From Terriglobales bacterium (GTDB lineage: Bacteria > Acidobacteriota > Terriglobia > Terriglobales > Acidobacteriaceae): a stretch of DNA of 40,714 nucleotides. Where the stretch lies: positions 1-40,714 of the forward strand of contig JANWKU010000034.1 of NCBI GenBank assembly GCA_025451215.1, written 5' to 3'. The first letter of the stretch is position 1; each line of letters starts with the position of its first letter. The notes below the pieces were generated by a model. The model saw only the letters and a list, made by a program, of their open reading frames with translations, searched no databases and had not been told where the DNA came from. This document shows positions 7,931-16,796 of this stretch, one piece after another. Position numbers and translations under genes: made by a program.

Positions 7931-9193
7931 CTAGCTTTCCGTTGCAGTGCAGAACACAACCTGATCATGCCACCAGAGCCGTTCAAAAAATGCACGGATA
8001 TCGTCCCAGTGCGGCACCTTCCCGGCTGTCACCAAAGCTCTTTGCACAATCTCAGCGATAGAGCGCTGCCCATCAATCGCATCAAGCAGCTTCTTCTCGG
8101 CTGGACTTATTATCAGCAGCAAGTCTTTGTAGGTATGAGTCCGGTTGAGTAGAACAGCGGCGGCCCCAGCGGGCACTCCTTCTTGAACGCAGAGGGTATC
8201 GGGCATCCGCAATGGCACGTAATCAAGCCAAGCATCGCCATTGAAGTTGATGGCATACATGCTGCTGTCGCAATCATCGCGATACACGATCGCGCTGTGG
8301 CGAATCATTGTTCCACGAAATAGTTCGATTGCCGCGTACTGCTCCAGTCCCGGAAGACGCGCAATGGCTTGACTTTGTGGGATCTTTGCGACAACGCCGC
8401 AGTGAACCGAATACGCTGCCTGTCTTAGCCACCGGCCGAAGGCCAGCCCCGATTTGCCAATCAAATCAAAAAACTGCGGGACCGAATAGGCACGATCTTG
8501 CGGGTGCAGTAAAGCGTCTGCGATCGTTTTCTCATTACGGAGCTCGGGAGATTGCATCAATATATTTTGCAGCGGATGCGCTGAAGGCAATGCGCACAGG
8601 GCGCGGCTCAAATCGCGGATTGCCCTGCTGTTCGCCTCAATACCCAGGCGGCGACAGAAGTCCTGGAGCATGTAGATTCCGGCCCGGCCGTATGGCGCAT
8701 ACACCATCAATTGCATGGCGCCCTCTCGTTTGAGAACACCACGCAGAGCCGTCAAACCTTCTTCGGGATCGCCCAGATGGTGAAGAACGCCGGTGCAAAC
8801 GATCTGATCAAAGCTCATTCCCAACTCGCTCACATCTTCTATCGCGAGCGTTCGCACCTCAAGGTTCATCAGGTTATGCTTTTTCTTGAGCTGCTCGGTG
8901 CAATGAACACTGGTTGCGCTGGAATCAATACCGATGATTTGGGCCTCTGGCCAGCGCAAAGCATGTTTGGCAGCTTGAGACGTCCCACAACCGGCAATCA
9001 GGATGGATTGGTTTTTACGATAAGGGCGACCCGGCCAGAAAAGATAGAAATCTGCCCGCCGCCGTTGCTGGTTGTCCCAATGACGTTGATATTCTTCGAG
9101 ACTTTCGATAGCCGGTGGATATGGGTGTTGATCATAAAAATTACGCACCCGCACAGATATCTCAGTTAGTGGGACAGTGGATGCGCCGTTCAT
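7931..9193 (-). CDS. Class I SAM-dependent methyltransferase with C-terminal extension
   Basis: 420 residues. Motif I ILIAGCGTS at 64-72, acidic residue Asp90 (IIGIDSS) expected to hold the ribose, and FDQIVCTGVLHHL near 128-140 define the Rossmann-fold methyltransferase core (about 25-175). The N-terminal YDQHPYPPAIESLEEYQ is typical of a subgroup acting on small molecules or lipids. The last 120 residues are not methyltransferase-like. A stretch near the end, LLDAIDGQRSIAEIV...FFERLWWHDQVVF, resembles the small winged or PqqD-like regulatory domains seen in methyltransferase and peptide-modification proteins; that is a guess. Substrate unknown. A strong terminator separates it from the sulfatase upstream on the same strand, so it has its own promoter. 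Confidence 0.8.
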   Translation of the reverse strand: MNGASTVPLTEISVRVRNFYDQHPYPPAIESLEEYQRHWDNQQRRRADFYLFWPGRPYRKNQSILIAGCGTSQAAKHALRWPEAQIIGIDSSATSVHCTEQLKKKHNLMNLEVRTLAIEDVSELGMSFDQIVCTGVLHHLGDPEEGLTALRGVLKREGAMQLMVYAPYGRAGIYMLQDFCRRLGIEANSRAIRDLSRALCALPSAHPLQNILMQSPELRNEKTIADALLHPQDRAYSVPQFFDLIGKSGLAFGRWLRQAAYSVHCGVVAKIPQSQAIARLPGLEQYAAIELFRGTMIRHSAIVYRDDCDSSMYAINFNGDAWLDYVPLRMPDTLCVQEGVPAGAAAVLLNRTHTYKDLLLIISPAEKKLLDAIDGQRSIAEIVQRALVTAGKVPHWDDIRAFFERLWWHDQVVFCTATES

Positions 9194-9221
9194 ATATTGC
9201 GATCAACCCGAACCAAAAGAT

Positions 9222-9250
9222 TTCCCCGGCAGAATATCGCTGCCGGGGAA
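9222..9250 (-). terminator. Rho-independent terminator after the sulfatase gene
   Basis: TTCCCCGGCAG (9222-9232) and CTGCCGGGGAA (9240-9250) form a perfect 11-bp stem with a 7-base loop. On the minus strand the stem is followed by ATCTTTTGG. It lies 28 bases past the sulfatase stop at 9278 and before the methyltransferase start at 9193, so it ends the sulfatase transcript. Confidence 0.75.
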
Positions 9251-9277
9251 GTATGACCGAAAAAGACGAGCTTCTTT

Positions 9278-10885
9278 CTAACTCGCTTTTCGTCCGACAA
9301 GCTCTGGCTGGTGCTTTTCTTCCTGAGCTTCTTTAGCTTCTTTGGCTTTCTCTGCTGCCATTGCCGGCTTTAGCTGCTCCATCACTGTGTCAAGGTTGAA
9401 CGACGCCGCTTTCTGACGCGGCGGATATTTTACAAAGTCGTCGAGTTGGGCCTTGACAACGGCCTGAGCACCGTAAAGCAGGAAGGCATGATCGAATAAC
9501 CATTGCCAATACACCTGAGAGTTAAAGTTGGCACGCTCGAACGGATCACGCCGGAGGTTGAACATCAGCGGGACTCTTAGCTTTACGAAAGGTTCGGCCC
9601 AAACTTCTGAGCTGAGTGCACGCTGCTCCTGGAACACCAACTTCCAGTCGCCGTGCCGTAGAGCCATAACCCCGCCATCATCACTGACGTAGAAGAACGA
9701 GTCTCGCGCGCTATCTTTTACCTCGCCAGTCAGATAAGGCAGCTGGTTGAATCCATCGATATGCACCCTGAACGTCTTGTCTCCGATTTTGTAACCGTCG
9801 AGAAGTTTCTGGGACACATTAGGATCTCCAGCTGCTGCAAGAAAAGTCGGCAACATGTCCTGATGGCTAACAATACCGTTTAGGACTGTGCCCGCCTCGA
9901 TTTTGCCGGGCCAGCGGATGAAGCATGGCACGCGCCAGCCGCCTTCCCAATTTGTATCTTTCTGACTACGGAAAGGACTATTCGCAGCGTCCGGCCAGGT
10001 GTCATTCTCCGGACCGTTATCGGTGGAATACATCACGATGGTGTTATCGGCAGCGCCCAGTTCATCGAGCTTATCGAGCATCTGGCCAATTTGCTCATCG
10101 TGTGTAACCATCCGGTCGCTGTAATCGTCCTGACCGCTCTTTCCGCGATTCTTCTCGGCCAGGTGCGTCCACATGTGGCAAGCAGTGGAGTTGTACCAGA
10201 GGAAGAACGGCTTATCCGCTTTCACCTGCTTCTCCATCCAATCTAGCGCGTGCGCAGTGATCTCTTCATCCACAGTTTCCATACGCTTCTTAGTTAGCGG
10301 ACCAGTGTCCTGGACCTTTTGCTTGCCAACTCGTCCCCATCGAGGCTGCTCGGTCGCATCGTCCTTGTCTGTGGCTACGCAATGGAGCACGCCGCGCGGG
10401 CCAAACGCTTCCTTGAACTTGGGGTCCTTAGGATAGTCGGGGTTTTCCGGCTCTTCCTCAGCATTCAGATGATAGAGATTGCCGAAGAATTCATCGAACC
10501 CGTGCACCGTTGGCAGGAATTCATTACGGTCGCCGAGATGGTTCTTGCCGAACTGGCCCGTGGCATAGCCCAGTGGCTTGAGAACTTCGGCGATGGTGGG
10601 ATCTTCGGCCTGAAGTCCGATGGGCGCGCCGGGCACTCCCACTTTGGTCAGGCCGGTGCGGAGTGGGTTCTGGCCACAGATGAAGGCAGCGCGTCCAGCG
10701 GTGCAACTCTGCTGACCATAATAGTCGGTGAAGGAGACGCCTTCATCGGCAATGCGGTCAATGTTCGGAGTGCGATACCCCATCATGCCCCGGCTGAAAT
10801 GACTAATGTTCCATGTGCCGATGTCGTCTCCCCACAGCACGAGGATGTTGGGTTTCTTGGCCACGTTCTTTTCCTGCTTTGCCAT
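9278..10885 (-). CDS. Type I (formylglycine) arylsulfatase, about 535 residues
   Basis: Hydrolyses sulfate esters using a formylglycine made from an active-site cysteine. Metal-binding DD at 20-21 (LVLWGDDIGTW), the maturation motif CTAGR at 61-65 with Cys61, GQFGKNHLGD (Lys/His pair), and YSTDNGPEND plus TNWEGGWRVP complete the alkaline-phosphatase-like active site. The motif has Ala instead of Pro at the third position, which the family consensus C-X-(P/A)-X-R allows. There is no signal peptide; the start MAKQEKNVAKKPN is charged and the C-terminus is rich in Lys, Glu and Ala, so the enzyme is probably cytoplasmic. AGAGGAAATC precedes the ATG. The activating enzyme is likely the FGE at 27010-27990. 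Substrate unknown. Confidence 0.92.
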   Translation of the reverse strand: MAKQEKNVAKKPNILVLWGDDIGTWNISHFSRGMMGYRTPNIDRIADEGVSFTDYYGQQSCTAGRAAFICGQNPLRTGLTKVGVPGAPIGLQAEDPTIAEVLKPLGYATGQFGKNHLGDRNEFLPTVHGFDEFFGNLYHLNAEEEPENPDYPKDPKFKEAFGPRGVLHCVATDKDDATEQPRWGRVGKQKVQDTGPLTKKRMETVDEEITAHALDWMEKQVKADKPFFLWYNSTACHMWTHLAEKNRGKSGQDDYSDRMVTHDEQIGQMLDKLDELGAADNTIVMYSTDNGPENDTWPDAANSPFRSQKDTNWEGGWRVPCFIRWPGKIEAGTVLNGIVSHQDMLPTFLAAAGDPNVSQKLLDGYKIGDKTFRVHIDGFNQLPYLTGEVKDSARDSFFYVSDDGGVMALRHGDWKLVFQEQRALSSEVWAEPFVKLRVPLMFNLRRDPFERANFNSQVYWQWLFDHAFLLYGAQAVVKAQLDDFVKYPPRQKAASFNLDTVMEQLKPAMAAEKAKEAKEAQEEKHQPELVGRKAS

Positions 10886-11242
10886 GATTTCCTCTTTTCA
10901 ATTTGATTGTGAATGCAAACTGCCGGCCACGGACGCTGCGGGAAGCGTATTTCTCGGTGCAAGTACGCAGCGCCACGGCATTGCCAAACCAGTGAAGTTC
11001 AGCATTTGCGCACCATGGCTTAGCAAAGTTTGTACAGACCGCAGGTTAGCCCGCTCCATTACGACAATTGAACTGTCAATATGGTCAGCGGGAACGTTGC
11101 GGAAGGTACTTAATCAACGCGACTATTTTTAAAGGCCAACGTCTTTCGTCCTGCTGGCAACTATGACAGTGAGCTAATCGCGTGTTGTGGCTTAAGGTAG
11201 CGAAGTTAGATCACTCTTCTTTCATTTCTATTCGAGAAAGCC
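10886..11242. other. Divergent promoter region, no recognised element
   Basis: 357 bases between the sulfatase and the membrane protein gene at 11243. Both genes start outward from it. No RNA gene, repeat or gene remnant could be read. Confidence 0.4.
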
Positions 11243-11926
11243 ATGCCAGAAGCTGGTAACTCCAACGTCGAATTGGCCCATCATCTCGGCGAACGCAATC
11301 CGCATTCGAAGTCTTTCGAAGCAGACCTAATCGAGATTGCTGAAGCGCTGGTGCTCGCGACGGTAGCAATCGCGACCGCATGGAGCGGATACCAGGCTGC
11401 CCTGTGGACTGGACGCCAGGCAGAACGGTATGGGGAAGCCAGCAGACTGCGAGTTGAAGCTGAAGAAGTTGCGACCGAGTCCAACCAGGAACGGCTGTAC
11501 GTCGCTGCCACTGTAGTCGAATGGCTGAAAGCAGAGGCGCAGGGCCAAACCAAACTAGCGGATCTTTTTGAAAGGCGCATGCTCCCGGGTTTCAAGCCAG
11601 CATTTGAAGCTTGGAAAAAAACGGATCCAATCCACAACCCGAATGCTCCTCCAGGCCCACAATTAATGAGCGGATTCCGCAGCCCGAAGGCAGAGCAGGC
11701 TACAAACTTGAACAGTGAAGCGGTAGACGTTTTTGAAGAAGGCAACCAGGCCCGACAAATGTCTGATGACTATGTCCGGACTACAGTGATGTTGGCCACG
11801 GTACTGCTGCTCATCGCGGTTAGCCAACGCTTCAAAGTACACAGTGTCCGCGTGGCAGTGCTGGTGTTCGCTGCGTTACTTCTTTGTTTTCCTATCTACT
11901 CGATTCTTCGGCTTCCACGCGCTTAG
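11243..11926 (+). CDS. Membrane protein with N- and C-terminal transmembrane helices (unknown function)
   Basis: 227 residues. One helix near 33-52 (LVLATVAIATAWSGYQAAL), a long charged and likely coiled middle region (RQAERYGEASRLRVEAEEVA...), and two helices at the C-terminus (VMLATVLLLIAVSQRF, VAVLVFAALLLCFPIYSIL). This plan, a short cytoplasmic N-terminus, one helix, a roughly 130-residue soluble loop and a final hairpin, resembles DUF4337-like proteins, but I do not see enough to assign the family. Start ATG at 11243 has GAGAAAG upstream. It faces away from the sulfatase and converges with the carbonic anhydrase operon. Confidence 0.75.
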   Translation: MPEAGNSNVELAHHLGERNPHSKSFEADLIEIAEALVLATVAIATAWSGYQAALWTGRQAERYGEASRLRVEAEEVATESNQERLYVAATVVEWLKAEAQGQTKLADLFERRMLPGFKPAFEAWKKTDPIHNPNAPPGPQLMSGFRSPKAEQATNLNSEAVDVFEEGNQARQMSDDYVRTTVMLATVLLLIAVSQRFKVHSVRVAVLVFAALLLCFPIYSILRLPRA

Positions 11927-12112
11927 TCCTCAAGAGGAACCCTTATGACGATTTGTTGCACCTCAGCAGGTTAGCCGGAACGGGCTGCGCAGGACAACTT
12001 TTGCGTCCGCTTTAAAGCCGCGGCCCATTGTCTGGCGTCCAGGACCATTTCCTCGAACGACAGTGTCGAGTCTTATCAAATCTGTTGCACAACTGGATTT
12101 GCAGGCTGGTAG

Positions 12113-12817
12113 TCAGCTCAATGTGACTTTTCCGGTGGCGAGATCGTAAACTCCAGCCTCCACGTTAAATTTGCCAGCCTTCAGAGCGCCACTGATGACC
12201 GTTGAGGAATTGCGGAGCAGCGAAGCCTGAATTTTTGCGTTAACCTCGATTGCTTTCTCAAAACTGCCATCACTTTCTTCGACAGCCTGGCGAAGATGCG
12301 GGTATAAGGCGCTGATTTGTCCCGGAGCGCTATCCGACTTTAGCGCTGCCTTTACGGCCCCGCAGCCGCTGTGGCCAAGGACAAGAACGCTTTTGATTCC
12401 GAGGACGGCAACGCTGTACTCGAGACTGGCAATAATCTCGGGTGTCACGATATTGCCAGCCACTCGCGTGACAAAAATGTGCCCAATAGTCTGGTCAAAA
12501 ATCAATTCCACGGGCACCCGAGAATCGGCACAAGCAAGCACGGAAGCGAAAGGTTCTTGTTTATTGATGGTCCGTTCTCTCAGCACCGACAGATCATGTT
12601 CAATCGAGATAAGTCGGTTAGCGGCAAAGCGTTGGTTGCCTGCTAGTAGCGCTTGTAGGACCGCATCGGGGCTCAGACTTGTTTGCGAGTAAAGGTAAGG
12701 AGTAGCTGACTCTATTCCGGCTTGGGCAGCAACTCCAATGACAGCACCTGAAAAAAGAGTTTGAATAAAGCGCCTTCTGCCAGAATCCTTGTTGCTCGTG
12801 CGAGCATTGTCTGACAT
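12113..12817 (-). CDS. Beta-carbonic anhydrase, Tat-exported
   Basis: About 234 residues. The N-terminus carries SGRRRFIQTLFSGAVIGVAAQAG, a twin-arginine export signal, so the enzyme should fold with zinc in the cytoplasm and act in the periplasm. Zinc ligands and catalytic dyad are all present: Cys96, Asp98 and Arg100 in ACADSRVP, and His149 and Cys152 in LGHSGCGAV. It interconverts CO2 and bicarbonate. I chose the second ATG (12817) because GAGG is then 8 bases away; from the ATG at 12823 it is only 2. It is the last gene of a minus-strand run with DUF202, a small membrane protein and a TRIC channel, suggesting a link between pH or CO2 handling and ion balance. Confidence 0.92.
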   Translation of the reverse strand: MSDNARTSNKDSGRRRFIQTLFSGAVIGVAAQAGIESATPYLYSQTSLSPDAVLQALLAGNQRFAANRLISIEHDLSVLRERTINKQEPFASVLACADSRVPVELIFDQTIGHIFVTRVAGNIVTPEIIASLEYSVAVLGIKSVLVLGHSGCGAVKAALKSDSAPGQISALYPHLRQAVEESDGSFEKAIEVNAKIQASLLRNSSTVISGALKAGKFNVEAGVYDLATGKVTLS

Positions 12818-12903
12818 TGGCATTACCTCACAAGGCTAAACTCTTTCTTGACCCGTAGAACCGTCAAAACTGTCAGTACGCTGATTGAGCTTTTTACTCC
12901 AAC

Positions 12904-13326
12904 TCAAAAAGGCCCTTGCTTTAAGAGAACACCGTAGAACGTGACGATTCCGATTAACACGACAGCGATTGCGACCACGATCGAGATAGACCACAAATGA
13001 TGAGGTTGCGATGCGCCAATTTCCCTTAGAAAGGTCCTGTGTTGCCAGGTTGCGCCAGCCAGAGCAAGAGTCCCGAGTGCAATAAGTGTCAAACCCAGAT
13101 TGCGCGGTGCGTTGAGATGCGGGGTATCGCCCTTGGCGATCTCAGAAGGTAGATACTGAAAGAACTTGTACATCGTGAATCCAAATCCAATCATCGAGAT
13201 CGAAGTGCGGATCCAGGCCATTAGTGTTCTTTCCGATGCGATCATCGAGCGTTTAAGCGCGAGATCTGTTCGCCGTTCCGCGAGCAGTGTGTTTCTATCG
13301 CGTTGCTGATCTTCACCAGGATTCAT
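12904..13326 (-). CDS. DUF202-family (YidH-like) inner-membrane protein
   Basis: 140 residues. The family signature RTDLALKRSMIASERTLMAWIRTSISMIGFGFTMYKFF covers the first helix. Two more helices follow (LGLTLIALGTLALAGATW and ISIVVAIAVVLIGIVTFYGVLL). Small DUF202 proteins such as YidH are inner-membrane proteins of unknown role. Its ATG overlaps the stop codon of the upstream gene as ATGA, which implies translational coupling. The carbonic anhydrase gene follows after 86 bases. Confidence 0.88.
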   Translation of the reverse strand: MNPGEDQQRDRNTLLAERRTDLALKRSMIASERTLMAWIRTSISMIGFGFTMYKFFQYLPSEIAKGDTPHLNAPRNLGLTLIALGTLALAGATWQHRTFLREIGASQPHHLWSISIVVAIAVVLIGIVTFYGVLLKQGPF

Positions 13327-13751
13327 GCCGCGCTGCTCGTGGACGGCCGTTTAGGCATCGTGTATAACCCGCCTTTTTTTCGCCGCGCTATACGTGTGAC
13401 TAGGCCCCGCAAAATTAGGTAAGGAACGATGGCGAGAAGGAAAGCAACGATGAGGGCTTCCCCGGGATACACGAAATGCAACTCGATAATCTGATAAACC
13501 ACGTCTAGCGCCAACGCGAGAATGAATATTCTTCCGACGCTCTTCCATCCATCCCTGATCATGTAGGCGCGGTGGCTAGGATTTAACAAGAGAGCCCAGA
13601 AGTATGGTGGCTTGCCGGCTTTGGCGTCGGCCAGGCCGGAGCGGACCGCAAAGAAGGCCGCCATTGCCGGCTGAAGCACTAGCCGAAACTTCATTGGCCC
13701 GCTGACGCGTGCGATTAATTGACTTCCTACTCGCGCCCACATGTGATCCAT
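13323..13751 (-). CDS. Small membrane protein, unknown function
   Basis: About 142 residues from MDHMWARVGSQL. A first amphipathic part (RLVLQPAMAAFFAVRSGLADAKAGKPPYFWALL) is followed by SVGRIFILALALDVVYQIIEL and a helix EALIVAFLLAIVPYLILRGLVTRI, then a basic tail. The phrase PPYFWALLLNP...R is seen in uncharacterised Acidobacteriota and proteobacterial membrane proteins; no function is known. I chose ATG 13751 because AGAGAGGA stands before it; the longer frame to 13868 would overlap the TRIC gene and adds an arginine-rich, unlikely leader. It overlaps the DUF202 start by four bases. Confidence 0.7.
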   Translation of the reverse strand: MDHMWARVGSQLIARVSGPMKFRLVLQPAMAAFFAVRSGLADAKAGKPPYFWALLLNPSHRAYMIRDGWKSVGRIFILALALDVVYQIIELHFVYPGEALIVAFLLAIVPYLILRGLVTRIARRKKGGLYTMPKRPSTSSAA

Positions 13752-13807
13752 AAAATCCTCTCTCAAAATGCTTGAAGCAAAACACCGCACGAGCACTGGT
13801 TTATAGC

Positions 13808-14488
13808 TCAGGCGGCGCGCACGTCGGGGCCTGCCGCGGGTGCCTGGTATGGCACAATTTGTGCCCAATGCTCCTTTACGGCGAGCACGCGAAAGGCAAA
13901 GGCGACGAACACCGCAATCAACGTTACCGGGAATCTGGGAGTATTCGGCATCGCATATTTTGCGAGTAGTGTATACACCGCTGCCGCCAGCACCGCAGCG
14001 GTAACGACGTGTTCAGAAGGTCTAAGGATCTCCGGGGTAACATCAGAACAAACATCAATGAATACACCGCCCGCGGTGGTCGAAATCAGTCCGATTGCGA
14101 TTGCGGTGTAAATTCCAAGGCCATGATCGAGAGACTTATGGGCACCCAGGATCGCAAACCACGGCAATGTGAACGACTTGAAGAACGCCAGAGTTCTCTT
14201 CCGAAACCGCTCTTCTTTAGACTCCGTATACCGGTAAATCGCCAGCCCCAGCAACCCCATTAAGAGGCACGCAACGATGTATTTAGGATCTCGTAGTGGC
14301 GAGGGGATGTCATTCAGCAGTACGTCACGCGATACGCCGCCGCCAATGCCGCCAAAGAAGGCCATGATTAGCAAGCCCACGACAGCGTAGCCGCGATTGT
14401 GCGACGGATTGCGGGCAACCAATACTCCGTTCAAGGCGTTGATGCCGGCGGAGAACAGATCAACATTAGGAAAGCTTGGCAGGTTCAT
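13808..14488 (-). CDS. TRIC-family (UPF0126) trimeric intracellular cation channel homologue
   Basis: About 226 residues from MNLPSFPNVDLFSAGINALNG. Seven hydrophobic stretches, with the two repeats expected of the family: GIGGGVSRDVLLND in repeat one and TTAGGVFIDVCSD in repeat two, each bearing the glycine-rich kink and acidic residue. Prokaryotic TRIC proteins are trimeric potassium-permeable channels. I start at 14488, where AAGGAG lies 9 bases upstream; an open frame continues to 14737 but would add 83 soluble residues that the family lacks. It is the first clear gene of the operon leading to carbonic anhydrase. Confidence 0.88.
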   Translation of the reverse strand: MNLPSFPNVDLFSAGINALNGVLVARNPSHNRGYAVVGLLIMAFFGGIGGGVSRDVLLNDIPSPLRDPKYIVACLLMGLLGLAIYRYTESKEERFRKRTLAFFKSFTLPWFAILGAHKSLDHGLGIYTAIAIGLISTTAGGVFIDVCSDVTPEILRPSEHVVTAAVLAAAVYTLLAKYAMPNTPRFPVTLIAVFVAFAFRVLAVKEHWAQIVPYQAPAAGPDVRAA

Positions 14489-14753
14489 CTCAGATTTCTC
14501 CTTCGAGCAACCGCGCGAATCCGGCGCAGCCGGTTCACTGCTGAAGCAGCTACGAACATTGCTGCCATCCCGAATCGCGGGAGGCGCGTACGTTCCCGAC
14601 TTCGTTTGCTTTTGGGAAACATCCGCTTTTGCGGAGACTAAGTGCTGGCCCTGGAAGCTACAACTGTCAAACTTGACGGAAAGGGTTTTCTGAGCGCCGC
14701 CGCACTTTTTACCATCTGCCATTTTTGGCAGTACCACCGAAGAGTCCGACTCC

Positions 14754-14906
14754 TTAACTTTTGAGCTGTCTTCTAAACGCCTCAGCTAAGTCCCGCCAGA
14801 GATGTGCGGTGGTAACTCGCTGATACGCGTGGACGTAAAAGTACTTCTCAACAAAGGGCTCAACGAACGGTAACTCTTGATGCGGCTCGCCGCTATGTTT
14901 GGACAT
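14754..14906 (-). CDS. Small 50-residue protein, unknown
   Basis: An ATG at 14904-14906 opens a 50-codon frame to TAA at 14754-14756. The product begins MSKHSGEPHQELPFVEPF and continues with VEKYFYVHAYQRV and LWRDLAEAFRRQLKS. It is rich in aromatic and charged residues, with an amphipathic C-terminal helix, and looks like a real soluble peptide. GGGGAT lies about 10 bases upstream, inside the start region of the divergent gene at 14912, only 5 bases away. It precedes the TRIC operon on the same strand. No family recognised. Confidence 0.5.
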   Translation of the reverse strand: MSKHSGEPHQELPFVEPFVEKYFYVHAYQRVTTAHLWRDLAEAFRRQLKS

Positions 14907-14911
14907 AACTC

Positions 14912-15817
14912 ATGATCCCCAAAGTCGACGCCATGCGAACTGCATCGCTAATTGTTCAGCCGCACCGGCTTTTCGGTGCTGGCCGCCTTCAGCCATTCGG
15001 TGGTGCTTGCAGATTCTCACTATTGCTACTTCTTGCCATTACGGCCCTAACGGCAATTGCATTCGGGCAAGTTAAAGACCGAGATCTTGACCAGTACTCG
15101 ATTCGTATCACTGGGTTTTGGCTTTATTCATCACCCACAGTGACGCTTTCGGCAGCCGGGAATAACGGTTCCATTCAATTTAATCAGGATTTCGCCTTCC
15201 GTGATTATTCAACCGTTCTTGGCAAAATTGATTGGAAGTTCACGCGCAAGAACCATCTCTATTTCACGGCCGCTCCGTTTAACCAATCAAATCAAGTAGC
15301 ACTCAACCGGACCATCACCTTCCAGGGCCAATCCTACACAGTCGGAGCGATTGCCAAGGGCCAACTCCGCGCCACAATGTACTCCCCGGGTTATCAGTAC
15401 GACATCCTGCGCGGAAGGCACGGCCATTTGGGAATTGCCACCCAGGTTAATTTCTTTCATACCACAGGAAGCATTAGTGCTGCTGCGCAGGTAACTGGCA
15501 ACGGCGTACAACAGGCAGCCAGTTCGGCGAGTGCCAGCCTGCTTGCTCCTATTCCAGTTGCTGGACCTGAATTCCGGATTTATCTCACGAAATCACAGCG
15601 TCTATTTATAAACGGGAACGTTTTCGGGATGTATCTGTTCGGTTACGGAAACTACGCATCCACCACGGACTATCTGGGCGTTTCACTCTTCAAACATCTC
15701 AGCATTGATGCTGGGTATGCGGTGGGCTCCCGGTTAAGAGTTAATGACCAGAATAATAGAGTTGGGTTGAATCTGGTTCAGAGGGGACCCATCGTCGGAA
15801 TGGATGTTTCATTCTGA
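14912..15817 (+). CDS. Outer-membrane beta-barrel protein
   Basis: 301 residues as drawn, with a signal segment CRFSLLLLLAITALTAIAFGQ at about 33-53; the true start may be the internal ATG at MRTASL (14933). The mature part alternates aromatic strands (QYSIRITGFWLYSS, NHLYFTAAPF, LGIATQVNFFHTTG, RLFINGNVFGMYLFGYGNY) and ends PIVGMDVSF with the terminal Phe of outer-membrane barrels. It is the first of three adjacent barrel genes on the plus strand. No exact family recognised; resembles general porin-like proteins of Acidobacteriota. Confidence 0.75.
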   Translation: MIPKVDAMRTASLIVQPHRLFGAGRLQPFGGACRFSLLLLLAITALTAIAFGQVKDRDLDQYSIRITGFWLYSSPTVTLSAAGNNGSIQFNQDFAFRDYSTVLGKIDWKFTRKNHLYFTAAPFNQSNQVALNRTITFQGQSYTVGAIAKGQLRATMYSPGYQYDILRGRHGHLGIATQVNFFHTTGSISAAAQVTGNGVQQAASSASASLLAPIPVAGPEFRIYLTKSQRLFINGNVFGMYLFGYGNYASTTDYLGVSLFKHLSIDAGYAVGSRLRVNDQNNRVGLNLVQRGPIVGMDVSF

Positions 15818-15924
15818 TTGCAGGAATCACCGTAATAGTTGCAACGCGCTTTTTCAGAAAACCAACTTCATGTGCCTGCTCAAGCAACAAAAGCAGCGGA
15901 AACAAAACCCCGGAGGAAATGATC

Positions 15925-16770
15925 ATGATGAAGTTGCTGCGGACGGCAATGTTAATTCTCGTTGGAGTCGCTCTATGTGCTGCATCCGGGTATGCGCAAA
16001 CGCAGGCGCAAACCGTCGCGTTTGCCCCACAAACGGGAGCACAATCGCCGGACGGTGATCCGTCAAACGCGGCCCCTTCTGCACTCAACAATGACGGTTG
16101 GCACCTGCAACTGAGTCCCTACCTCTGGTTCGCGGGAACTCATGGGACGGTAGGCGTGCTTGGCCGGGATGTCAGCGTTCACGAGAGTGCCTGGGACCTC
16201 CTCCAGCACGTCAACTTTGGAATTATGGGCGCGGCTGAGGCTCGGCACGATCGGTTTCTGCTCACTGGAGATATGTTATGGATCCGGCTCTCCGACAGTT
16301 CGGCGCTCCCATTTCCCGGATTGGGTGCGACTTCGGCTGATGTGCGCGTGGGGCAGTTGGTCTGGACATCGAAGATCGGTTACCGCGTAATTGACAGCAA
16401 GAAATTTAAAGCTGACGCCAATGTTGGCGTGCGCTATTGGCATCTTGGGCAGAAACTTAGCCTCAATCCTTCCATTCTCGGACTGAGTCTTAATCCTTCG
16501 CAAAGCTGGGCGGACATTGTAGTAGGCGGACGCGTGGAGCTTCCGTTGGGGCGAAAAACATCACTCACGGCACTGGGGGACGTAGGTGGCTGGAATGCTA
16601 CCGCCAAGTTGGATTACCAATTTTCCGGATTGCTTAATTTCAAAGTCCGTCCCAAGTGGGTCTTGAGCGCGGGCTATCGTTATTTGTTTGTGGATTACCG
16701 GAGCGGGAGCAATGTCTACAACATGGTGACTCCCGGTCTGATACTCGGGATAACTTACCGGCTCAAGTGA
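15925..16770 (+). CDS. Outer-membrane beta-barrel protein
   Basis: About 281 residues. Signal peptide KLLRTAMLILVGVALCAASGYAQ. The mature part has WHLQLSPYLWFAGTHGTVGVLG, a motif seen at the first strand of many porin-like proteins, then GVRYWHLGQKLSL, SWADIVVGGRVELPLG, DVGGWNATAKLDYQF, AGYRYLFVDYRSG and a terminal LILGITYRLK. GGAGGA lies 7 bases before the ATG at 15925; the ATG at 15919 is too close to it. It follows the previous barrel gene by about 107 bases and precedes the next by 26, so the three are probably cotranscribed. Confidence 0.82.
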   Translation: MMKLLRTAMLILVGVALCAASGYAQTQAQTVAFAPQTGAQSPDGDPSNAAPSALNNDGWHLQLSPYLWFAGTHGTVGVLGRDVSVHESAWDLLQHVNFGIMGAAEARHDRFLLTGDMLWIRLSDSSALPFPGLGATSADVRVGQLVWTSKIGYRVIDSKKFKADANVGVRYWHLGQKLSLNPSILGLSLNPSQSWADIVVGGRVELPLGRKTSLTALGDVGGWNATAKLDYQFSGLLNFKVRPKWVLSAGYRYLFVDYRSGSNVYNMVTPGLILGITYRLK

Positions 16771-16796
16771 ACAGTGCCGCACAGGAGAGAGAGAAA

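Noticed and set aside
10319-10906. 195-codon plus-strand frame opposite the sulfatase
   Set aside because: Shadow of the conserved sulfatase active-site region; no independent support.
14489-14737. 83-residue N-terminal extension of the TRIC channel
   Set aside because: TRIC/UPF0126 proteins lack it and a good ribosome site stands at 14488; it could hide a separate small gene but has no stop before the channel.
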